A model generated the notes under the pieces. The model saw only the letters and a list, made by a program, of their open reading frames with translations. It was not told the DNA's origin and did no database searches. Source: JAIRVZ01 sp031553755 (GTDB taxonomy: Bacteria; Bacteroidota; Bacteroidia; Bacteroidales; Azobacteroidaceae). From it: a stretch of DNA of 6,754 nt. Positions 1-5,068 of this stretch are shown piece by piece; the stretch's first letter is position 1; each line of letters begins with the position of its first letter. A program made the position numbers and the translations under genes. Location: positions 1 through 6,754 of the forward strand of contig JAVBKZ010000073.1 of the NCBI GenBank assembly GCA_031553755.1. Direction: 5' to 3'.

Positions 1-1
1 T

Positions 2-802
2 TCGGTATCGAGGAAGATACAACAAAAACACCAACATCTGTTAGATTATTTCTACGAAGAACAACGGATGTACGAAGCATCTGATAAAGTAATCTGTTTG
101 TCGGAAGATACTTTGAAAGTACTGGAAAATATTTATGGAGTTGAACCGCATAAAATACAGTTTATGCCCAATGGATTGGAAGATACTCACATTTCAATTT
201 CGGAGAAAAAGAAAAAAATCCTGAGAAAAAAAAAGTTTATTGGGGATTGCGAAAAAATCATTTTGTTTAATGGTCGGACCAATAAAGCTAAAGGTATTCA
301 TTGTCTATTGGAGTCATTCCGGATTGTATTGAAAAAGCATCCTGAATGCAGGTTAGTTATTGCCGGAGGAATATCTGATACCACTTCCATGTTGAAATTG
401 ACTAAAAATATAGCGTCTAAGGTAACTTATACCGGACAAATTTCTAAAGAAGAATTGGCTTTATGGTATCAGATTTCTGACATCGGAGTTATACCTTCAT
501 ATACAGAACAATGTAGTTATACCGGAATTGAAATGATGATGTATGGTTTGCCGGTTGTTGCATCTGATGGCTTAGGAGTGAGGAAAATGTTTCAAAATGA
601 AAATAATGCAGTAACAGCAAAAATAGGAAACAGGACAAAAACAAAAGAATTCCAAAATAATCTGTCAAACGCGATGTTAGAAATATTACAATCTGAAAGC
701 TTACGCAAACAATTAGGTGAAAAATCACGGCAAACCTATGAACTTTTATATTTGGCAGACAAAATGCAAAAGAATTATAAAAAGATGTTTGAATCTCTTT
801 GA
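2..802 (+). CDS. GT4-type glycosyltransferase, 3' part (5' end outside window)
   Basis: The frame is open from base 2 with no upstream stop, so this is the C-terminal 266 residues of a longer protein; the ATG at 68 is internal. The fragment is the nucleotide-sugar-binding half of a GT-B fold glycosyltransferase. It has an 'ILFNGRTNKAKG' strand and loop (N90-G91-R92 of the fragment), the strand 'RLVIAGG', 'VTYTGQISKEEL', then 'PSYTEQCSYTGIEMMMYGLPVVASD' in two parts, whose E169 and E177 form the EX7E motif of GT4 retaining enzymes. The 'EQCSY..IEMM' signature is typical of glycosyltransferases encoded beside GG-Bacteroidales precursor peptides (TIGR04157-like, from memory). It would act in the cytoplasm. 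Whether it glycosylates the neighbouring peptides or a surface glycan is not shown. It probably belongs to the same locus, but a hairpin and a promoter separate it from the peptide genes. GT4 assignment is firm; the link to the peptides is inference. Confidence 0.85.
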   Translation, partial: SVSRKIQQKHQHLLDYFYEEQRMYEASDKVICLSEDTLKVLENIYGVEPHKIQFMPNGLEDTHISISEKKKKILRKKKFIGDCEKIILFNGRTNKAKGIHCLLESFRIVLKKHPECRLVIAGGISDTTSMLKLTKNIASKVTYTGQISKEELALWYQISDIGVIPSYTEQCSYTGIEMMMYGLPVVASDGLGVRKMFQNENNAVTAKIGNRTKTKEFQNNLSNAMLEILQSESLRKQLGEKSRQTYELLYLADKMQKNYKKMFESL

Positions 803-812
803 AGTTAAATTT

Positions 813-829
813 AAAATCAACCTGATTTT
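813..829 (+). terminator. weak AT-rich hairpin after the glycosyltransferase
   Basis: The arms aaaatca (813-819) and tgatttt (823-829) are perfectly complementary around a 3-base loop, followed by 'tcattt'. It lies 10 bases after the glycosyltransferase stop. The stem is short and AT-rich, so termination would be inefficient; it may only be a chance palindrome in AT-rich DNA. Confidence 0.3.
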
Positions 830-949
830 TCATTTATAAAGTGAAGAAAATGGCAAATTGTTATTTTTAAAATCTTAAGTGATTGATTATCAGCTTGAAT
901 TTAATCGAAATTGTTATTGTGAATAAGACGTATTTTATTTATTAAACAC

Positions 950-957
950 TATCTTTG
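950..957 (+). promoter_or_regulatory. Bacteroides-type -7 promoter box (TATCTTTG)
   Basis: TATCTTTG matches the Bacteroides primary-sigma -7 consensus TAnnTTTG exactly. It sits in an AT-rich gene-free stretch, after a possible terminator and just ahead of the short ORF and the first precursor gene. Transcription would begin near 963-965. I see no convincing TTTG at the expected -33 position, which is the weaker element in this phylum. This would be the start of the peptide operon, with about 300 nt of RNA before the precursor ATG at 1265. The rest of 803-949 shows no gene on either strand. Confidence 0.5.
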
Positions 958-1007
958 TTGTGTTAAATTTGCTGAATTTACAACATACATCAACATACAA
1001 ATATACC

Positions 1008-1157
1008 ATGGAAAAAGCAAGAAATGTTTTTACGTCATGCTTGTCTTCATTAGGCGTGAAATATACCAAAACATTCGCGGAAAGTTTTTTCGGAGAACAT
1101 CCCCTCGTTTCGTTTTTACGACATAATTATATAAATTTAGATATTTTACGCATTTAG
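1008..1157 (+). pseudogene. short ORF resembling the truncated N-terminus of a C39-peptidase-like protein
   Basis: This is a 49-codon ORF read from the ATG at 1008; an in-frame GTG at 960 lies ahead of the predicted transcription start and is unlikely. The stretch 'NVFTSCLSSLGVKYTKTFAE' followed by 'SFFGEHP' recalls the N-terminus of Bacteroidetes C39-peptidase-like/vitamin K epoxide reductase fusion proteins, which are usually several hundred residues long and have a 'x..LxVKYT..F....F.EHP' start (recalled, not searched). After 'EHP' the expected pattern stops: 'LVSFLRHNYINL' does not continue it, and neither other frame restores it. The stop codon (1155-1157) lies within the left edge of the duplicated leader repeat, as if the gene had been cut at that junction. 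It could instead be a functional small peptide, since it sits directly behind the promoter, or a chance ORF. Confidence 0.35.
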
Positions 1158-1360
1158 ATGTTAACACTAAATAACTGTTACTTCGTTGTAGAGTAACAGG
1201 CAATAAATAGGCCGTTTATTGTATGGAGTTACAACAAAAAATATTAATTATTAATTTTAAGATCATGAAACAGCTTAAAAAATTAAAGTTGAAAGATTTC
1301 AGCGAAATGAGTGATGCAGAAATGAAATTTGTTGTTGGAGGGAGTGGAATTGGTAGCGGA
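1152..1360 (+). repeat. duplicated 5' leader and leader-peptide region, copy 1
   Basis: This pairs with 3038-3247. Similarity starts patchily at 1152 ('atttaga..ttaa') and becomes nearly perfect from 1182, through the 5' UTR and the leader codons, ending at the shared Ser-Gly-x-Gly-Ser-Gly after the GG site. Between 1182 and the ATG the only difference I see is one extra T in copy 2 ('ttattaatt' against 'ttatttaatt'). The 78 leader-peptide bases differ at five positions, all third-codon and silent. The duplication therefore carries regulatory RNA plus leader, with different cores attached. Confidence 0.9.
1175..1235 (+). promoter_or_regulatory. candidate structured 5' leader RNA, copy 1
   Basis: Hairpin A pairs ctgttact (1175-1182) with agtaacag (1192-1199) around a 9-base loop. 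Hairpin B pairs caataaa (1201-1207) with tttattg (1215-1221). The loop of A contains gttgta (1185-1190), complementary to tacaac (1230-1235), which would allow an H-type pseudoknot enclosing hairpin B. The element ends about 30 bases before the precursor ATG. It matches no riboswitch I recognise; control of precursor translation or mRNA stability is inference. Confidence 0.4.
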
Positions 1361-1489
1361 GTAGATGCGAGTGGTAGCTATACTTGCGACCATTATACAT
1401 GTGACGGCACTTGCTCTCCAAAGAAAACTTGCAAAAGCTATATCGATAGTTTGGGCGTTAGTACTTGTGGGTGTAAAGAAAAGGAATAA
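1265..1489 (+). CDS. double-glycine leader precursor peptide 1, six-Cys core
   Basis: A 74-aa precursor of the GG-Bacteroidales (TIGR04149-like) type. Residues 1-26 are the leader: a Lys/Leu-rich start (MKQLKKLKLKDF), an amphipathic 'SEMSDAEMKF' stretch and the VVGG cleavage site. A C39 peptidase, as in the exporter at 5069, would cut after G26. The 48-residue core begins SGIGSG and has six Cys at 41, 46, 50, 56, 68 and 70 (spacing x4, x3, x5, x11, x1), with Gly/Ser/Thr/Lys and little hydrophobic content. An in-frame ATG at 1223 would add 14 residues, but one base inserted in the sister copy breaks that extension, so 1265, which aligns with the second peptide's start, is preferred. No clear Shine-Dalgarno is seen. 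The family is often labelled rSAM-modified, but no radical SAM gene is in view. Function (bacteriocin, signal, toxin) is unknown; six Cys beside a thioredoxin suggests disulfides. Confidence 0.85.
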   Translation: MKQLKKLKLKDFSEMSDAEMKFVVGGSGIGSGVDASGSYTCDHYTCDGTCSPKKTCKSYIDSLGVSTCGCKEKE

Positions 1490-1500
1490 GTCTAACCAAA

Positions 1501-1539
1501 TTGAATATTCCCATTTATTTTTATAATGGGAATATTCAA
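1501..1539 (+). terminator. perfect 15-bp inverted repeat after peptide 1 (attenuator or processing hairpin)
   Basis: The arm ttgaatattcccatt (1501-1515) pairs perfectly with aatgggaatattcaa (1525-1539) around a T-rich 9-base loop. It begins 11 bases after the precursor stop and ends 20 bases before the thioredoxin ATG. No T-tract follows the right arm, so this is not a standard intrinsic terminator. It could partly terminate, or protect the 3' end of a processed precursor mRNA, keeping peptide mRNA above thioredoxin mRNA. Confidence 0.55.
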
Positions 1540-1559
1540 CTAAAGGTAAAATAAAAATT

Positions 1560-3035
1560 ATGAATAAAAAAAGCTGCGTTTTGTTTTTGTTTTTGTTTTT
1601 GTTTAAGTTCCTTATATATTCTTATTCTATAGAACCAACAGGAAAAGCATTGTTAACAGGTAAGTTTCCAGGGACGCAAACCTTTAATGTTAGTATATCG
1701 GTCCCAAATTTAGTTAGTAAAGAAGTAGAAATATATTACACCATATTGAGAAATGGCAATTTTTCGCTTTCTATTCCACTTTTTAATTCTACTTATGGAT
1801 CGCTTAAAATTAATGGAGAAGAGTACGGTTATTTCTATCTATCTTTGGATAAAACGAATAAAGTGGAATTGTTATTAAATGATATCAATGAAATACAAAT
1901 AGGAATAGAGAAAGATTACAGAATAACACCGGAAGATGGATATAAAATTAGTGGAATGTTTCTAGAGTTAGTCCAAAATGTATCCGATCCTCATAGTTTT
2001 AATGGTCTTCGATTCGACATATTGCCGGAAGAGTACAAAGAATCTGTCATACAATATATGGAAAAACAGTTTTCAAATATCGTTGAAAGTAAATCCCTGT
2101 CCGATCACTTGAAACAATTTTTATATACGCAAATACAAAGGTATATATTTGTAACATATCTATTTAACTATGAAAATACCGTTCGACATCTTTATGAAAA
2201 ACAACAATCTGAAGGAGGTATAAATAATGTATTTTTTACTCCAATAAAACCGGAAAAAGAATATTACTCTTTTCTTCGTTCTTTTGATTGGAGCATTCCC
2301 TTGATACTGTATGCTTTTAATTATCCCAGTATATATCAATGTATACTTGAAGATAAGATTTTAAATATTCCGGACATCTATAATCAAGCATTGTCCGATT
2401 GGTTAAAAATAGCAAAAATAACTATGGATCAGCTGATTAGTAAAGATGCTGGCATATTTTATGAAATGTTGACACTCTACGCTTATATGAAACAATTAGA
2501 AACAACGCCTTTGTCAGAAAAGCAAATAGAAGAAATAAAATCTTACTTCGAAAATTCATCATTTATAGAATATCTTTTAGAAGCAAACGAATTAACTATA
2601 GGAAAAATACAAATACCTTCGGTAGTAAAAAACACTCCTGATGTTTCTAAAGAAAAACTGATGGAAGCTATCATCTCTAGATATAAAGGAAAAACAGTTA
2701 TTGTAGACTTTTGGGCAACTTGGTGTGCTCCTTGTCTAAAAGCAATGAGAAAATTTAATAAAGAAAAGAGAGATTTGCAGAACAAAGATGTTATTTTTGT
2801 TTACATAGCTGATATTTCTTCCCCTAAATCCCTTTGGAAAGAGAAAGCTGCCGGCATTAGCGGAGATCATTATTATCTGAATCCTGACGAATGGAAGTAT
2901 TTAAAGGAAAGCTTTAATTTTGATGGGATTCCATCTTATTTGATTTATGATGCAAATGGAGTGCTGAAAAACAAGGTTACTGCTTATCCCGGAACAGAAA
3001 AAATGAAGAAAATGATAGAAGAAGTTTTGCCTTAA
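1560..3035 (+). CDS. TlpA-like thioredoxin-fold protein 1, secreted (491 aa)
   Basis: The N-terminus (MNKKSC, then an unbroken LF-rich stretch to about residue 20 and 'IYSYS') is a Sec signal peptide or N-terminal anchor without a lipobox Cys. Residues about 25-110 look beta-rich, as in the N-terminal domains of Bacteroidetes TlpA-like proteins; about 120-340 is mostly helical and includes 'GIFYEML' (298-304). The C-terminal 130 or so residues are a TlpA/ResA-type thioredoxin domain: 'VDFWATWCAPC' with C389 and C392 as the redox pair, and the cis-proline P458 in 'GIPSYL'. The motif WCAPC is intact, so the protein should be redox-active in the periplasm. A weak Shine-Dalgarno-like 'taaagg' lies at 1541-1546. 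It follows precursor 1 and is a diverged paralogue of the protein at 3525, so it probably serves the peptide. Disulfide formation or isomerisation in the six-Cys peptide is my inference; a thiol-reducing role for another target is the alternative. Confidence 0.85.
   Translation: MNKKSCVLFLFLFLFKFLIYSYSIEPTGKALLTGKFPGTQTFNVSISVPNLVSKEVEIYYTILRNGNFSLSIPLFNSTYGSLKINGEEYGYFYLSLDKTNKVELLLNDINEIQIGIEKDYRITPEDGYKISGMFLELVQNVSDPHSFNGLRFDILPEEYKESVIQYMEKQFSNIVESKSLSDHLKQFLYTQIQRYIFVTYLFNYENTVRHLYEKQQSEGGINNVFFTPIKPEKEYYSFLRSFDWSIPLILYAFNYPSIYQCILEDKILNIPDIYNQALSDWLKIAKITMDQLISKDAGIFYEMLTLYAYMKQLETTPLSEKQIEEIKSYFENSSFIEYLLEANELTIGKIQIPSVVKNTPDVSKEKLMEAIISRYKGKTVIVDFWATWCAPCLKAMRKFNKEKRDLQNKDVIFVYIADISSPKSLWKEKAAGISGDHYYLNPDEWKYLKESFNFDGIPSYLIYDANGVLKNKVTAYPGTEKMKKMIEEVLP
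1578..1604 (+). repeat. GTTTTT hexamer tract in the signal-peptide codons
   Basis: G residues at 1578, 1583, 1589, 1595 and 1601 separate runs of T, giving three perfect GTTTTT units plus partial ones. It encodes the alternating Leu-Phe stretch of the signal peptide. Gain or loss of a 6-base unit would keep the frame and change the hydrophobic core by two residues. Confidence 0.6.
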
Positions 3036-3037
3036 AT

Positions 3038-3247
3038 ATTTAGAAATTAATCCTTAATAACTATTGTTTCGTTGTAGAGTAACAGGCAATAAATAGGCCG
3101 TTTATTGTATGGAGTTACAACAAAAAATATTAATTATTTAATTTTAAGATCATGAAACAACTTAAAAAATTAAAGTTGAAAGATTTCAGCGAAATGAGTG
3201 ACGCTGAAATGAAGTTTGTTGTTGGGGGGAGTGGAGGAGGATCTGGT
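3038..3247 (+). repeat. duplicated 5' leader and leader-peptide region, copy 2
   Basis: Partner of 1152-1360. It begins two bases after the stop of the first thioredoxin gene and runs through the 5' leader and leader codons to the shared SGxGSG after the cleavage site. The extra T near 3139 shifts the region upstream of the ATG relative to copy 1, showing that this upstream part is not translated. No TAnnTTTG box lies inside the repeat, so copy 2 may depend on read-through from unit 1. Confidence 0.9.
3061..3121 (+). promoter_or_regulatory. candidate structured 5' leader RNA, copy 2
   Basis: This has the same layout as 1175-1235. Hairpin B (3087-3093 with 3101-3107) and the loop-to-downstream pairing gttgta/tacaac (3071-3076 with 3116-3121) are unchanged. 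The left arm of hairpin A differs at three bases: two changes turn A-U and C-G pairs into G-U and U-G wobbles and one makes an A-C mismatch, so the stem is weakened but mostly kept. The recent duplication limits what conservation can prove. Confidence 0.38.
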
Positions 3248-3451
3248 ACTAAAGATGAACCTTACCAACTCCCTGAGGTGGTAATATCTAGTTGTCCTTC
3301 TGGACCTGGTTCAAAAATATTAGATTGCATGGGAAAACCTCGTGGAGCAGATTGTTGTATCTTATATAATAATAAAGTATATACAGGTAGATGTATTGTT
3401 GACCAGTTTAATCCTAAAGGAGCATTATATTGTTCTGATGCATGGTATTGA
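3152..3451 (+). CDS. double-glycine leader precursor peptide 2, six-Cys core with a Cys-Cys pair
   Basis: A 99-aa precursor whose 26-residue leader is identical, residue for residue, to that of the peptide at 1265, ending VVGG; cleavage after G26 by the C39 exporter is expected. The 73-residue core keeps only SGGGSG in common with peptide 1. It then has 'DEPYQLPEVVISS' and six Cys at 48, 59, 68, 69, 81 and 94 (spacing x10, x8, x0, x11, x12), ending Asp-Ala-Trp-Tyr. The order C, C, CC, C, C is that of many inhibitor-cystine-knot peptides, although the loops are longer than usual. 'LPEVVIS' resembles the Bacteroidetes E-V-V-V-x motif found at TonB-box/plug starts. The gene lies between two TlpA-like genes and is followed at once by a terminator-like hairpin. 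The start is fixed by alignment with peptide 1. The product's activity is unknown; I recognise only the leader family. Confidence 0.85.
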   Translation: MKQLKKLKLKDFSEMSDAEMKFVVGGSGGGSGTKDEPYQLPEVVISSCPSGPGSKILDCMGKPRGADCCILYNNKVYTGRCIVDQFNPKGALYCSDAWY

Positions 3452-3465
3452 TTGAATTTGAATGA

Positions 3466-3500
3466 AAGAGGGTGTGCAATGTTGCACCCTCTTAACTTTT
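3466..3500 (+). terminator. GC-rich hairpin with T-rich tail after peptide 2
   Basis: The arm aagagggtg (3466-3474) pairs with caccctctt (3485-3493), and tgca/tgca may extend the stem past a 2-base bulge. 'aacttttatt' follows. This is a plausible intrinsic terminator, perhaps leaky, since the lipoprotein and exporter genes downstream have no clear promoter of their own. As with the hairpin after peptide 1, it would make the precursor the most abundant product of its unit. Confidence 0.65.
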
Positions 3501-3524
3501 ATTCCATTTTATATAACACCAAAT

Positions 3525-5063
3525 ATGAAAACATATAAAGAAAGTTTATTTATTATTTTTTGTTTTTTATTATCCTCTTGTACACAGAAAAATACTTTTT
3601 CTTTGGCAGAACCCCATATTAAGTCCGGAATAGCCAGAATATCAGGTAAAATTATTAATTTCAAACATGAAGATAATAATGAGAATATTATTCTTAACTT
3701 ATCCTATCCCAATCCGGTAACTGCCGGAATGAATCAAGTTGAGACTGAACTAAATGCAGATGGCAGTTTTAATTTTGAAGCGTCTCTGGAATGTGATGTT
3801 ATTTTAGGAAGTCTCAGTTCAAAAACAGAAATATTGGAGTCTAAATCTTTATTAATTGAGTTGTCAATTAATAAAACAAGTGAAATAGAGATCGTTTGCG
3901 ATGAGGAGGGAAATATATCCGCAAAAACAAATAATTCACAAGGTATAACTTCTTACGATATGCTCAATTGGAGGGATAAATATCATCAGATGCACATTGA
4001 CAGACCCAAAGCTACAGATAATCAACCGATTTATGAACTTTCTCCTGAGAAATATGCTCACAAAGCGATAAATAGCAGTTTGGCAAAAAGGCTTGCAAAA
4101 ATTGAAACAGATACATCATTGTCAAAAGGTGTAAAAACATTTGTCTTGAATAATTTCAGGTTATTTTTTTTGAATGACGTTCTTTTGGAATATAAAGATG
4201 CAATGTATTGGAAATATAAATCAACCAATTCTTCAGAAAAATTTGATGATTTTGTGCCACAAGAACCGTCATTTTCTTATTACACATTTTTGAAATATTT
4301 TGATTTAAATAATCCACAAAACCTGTATATACCTGAATATTTCATGATTTCAAAAAAGATTCTATCCAACAAAACCTTCAATATCCCAACAATAGGGGAT
4401 ACTCCTATTGATATTTGGTTGAAAAACACGAAAAGCATCCTTTCAGAACTGACAGGTTTGAATTCAGGTTTATTTTATGAAATGTTGGTTGCCCATGCTT
4501 ATATTAAGCAGTTTGACGAAAAAATCAAACCTTTATCCGATAAACAAAAATCAAACCTTAAGAAGTATTCTTTTGAAAATCAAGACATCGTAAGAATTCT
4601 TTTGGCAAGGAATGAAAAAGTCCAGATTTTAGCAAAAAACAAATGTCCTGTGATTGTTAATGAAACACCGGAAGTATCGAAAGAAAAATTAATGGATACA
4701 ATTATTTCTGGGCATAAAAGCAGGGTAGTTGTTGTAGATTTTTGGGCTACTTGGTGTCAACCATGTTTAGTCAATATGGAACAATATCGAGATATTAAAA
4801 ATTCGTTTTCAGAGAAAGATGTTAAATTTATTTATATTACCACCACATCTTCTCCTAAAGATTTATGGAAAGAAAAAATTAAAAATATTGGAGGAGAGCA
4901 TTACTACCTGACTCAGGAAGAATGGGAATATATGATGGATTACTTTGGATTTACTGGAATTCCTACTTATTTGTTTTTTGATAAGAATGGGGTTTTGAAG
5001 AATAAAATTATTGGTTATTCAGGAACTGGTAATATGAAAAAAACAATAGAAAATTTATTATAA
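3525..5063 (+). CDS. TlpA-like thioredoxin-fold lipoprotein 2 (512 aa)
   Basis: The chosen ATG (3525) gives a lipoprotein signal: MKTYKES, a hydrophobic 'LFIIFCFLL' core and lipobox L-S-S-C with C19 as the lipidated residue. An in-frame ATG at 3462 lies upstream of the terminator hairpin and would bury the signal, so it is rejected. The mature protein has a beta-rich N-terminal part ('ARISGKIINF' onward), a helical middle with 'GLFYEML' (315-321), and a C-terminal TlpA-type thioredoxin domain with 'VDFWATWCQPC' (redox pair C411, C414) and cis-proline P480 in 'GIPTYL'. It aligns along its whole length with the protein at 1560, best over the last 150 residues ('TPEVSKEKLM', 'SSPKDLWKEK', 'GVLKNK'). 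It would be membrane-anchored and face the periplasm or cell surface. The exporter starts 5 bases later, suggesting co-transcription and a role at the export site. Action on the cysteines of peptide 2 is inferred. Confidence 0.87.
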   Translation: MKTYKESLFIIFCFLLSSCTQKNTFSLAEPHIKSGIARISGKIINFKHEDNNENIILNLSYPNPVTAGMNQVETELNADGSFNFEASLECDVILGSLSSKTEILESKSLLIELSINKTSEIEIVCDEEGNISAKTNNSQGITSYDMLNWRDKYHQMHIDRPKATDNQPIYELSPEKYAHKAINSSLAKRLAKIETDTSLSKGVKTFVLNNFRLFFLNDVLLEYKDAMYWKYKSTNSSEKFDDFVPQEPSFSYYTFLKYFDLNNPQNLYIPEYFMISKKILSNKTFNIPTIGDTPIDIWLKNTKSILSELTGLNSGLFYEMLVAHAYIKQFDEKIKPLSDKQKSNLKKYSFENQDIVRILLARNEKVQILAKNKCPVIVNETPEVSKEKLMDTIISGHKSRVVVVDFWATWCQPCLVNMEQYRDIKNSFSEKDVKFIYITTTSSPKDLWKEKIKNIGGEHYYLTQEEWEYMMDYFGFTGIPTYLFFDKNGVLKNKIIGYSGTGNMKKTIENLL

Positions 5064-5068
5064 GATAA

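Noticed and set aside
489..833. Antisense open frame over the glycosyltransferase 3' end
   Set aside because: It is a low-complexity, Phe/Leu-rich shadow of an A-rich coding strand containing a clear EX7E glycosyltransferase motif.
960..1007. GTG start for the short ORF before peptide 1
   Set aside because: It lies only a few bases after the -7 box, before or at the predicted transcription start; the ATG at 1008 fits better.
1223..1264. Upstream ATG giving a 14-residue longer peptide 1
   Set aside because: The aligned region before peptide 2 has a 1-base insertion that breaks this extension, and the conserved leader starts at MKQLKKL; the region also forms part of the structured 5' leader.
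2543..2785. Antisense open frame within the first thioredoxin gene
   Set aside because: It lies opposite the WCAPC thioredoxin domain and shows no recognisable features.
1152..3247. The two direct repeats as ends of an insertion sequence or as CRISPR-like repeats
   Set aside because: There are only two copies, no transposase or terminal inverted repeats between them, and they contain leader-peptide codons; a gene duplication explains them.
3453..3460. TGAATTTG as a second Bacteroides -7 box before the lipoprotein gene
   Set aside because: It misses the conserved A of TAnnTTTG, has no TTTG at -33, and precedes a terminator-like hairpin.
3462..3524. Upstream in-frame ATG for the lipoprotein thioredoxin
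   Set aside because: It starts just ahead of the terminator hairpin and would add 21 residues in front of a good lipoprotein signal with lipobox C19.
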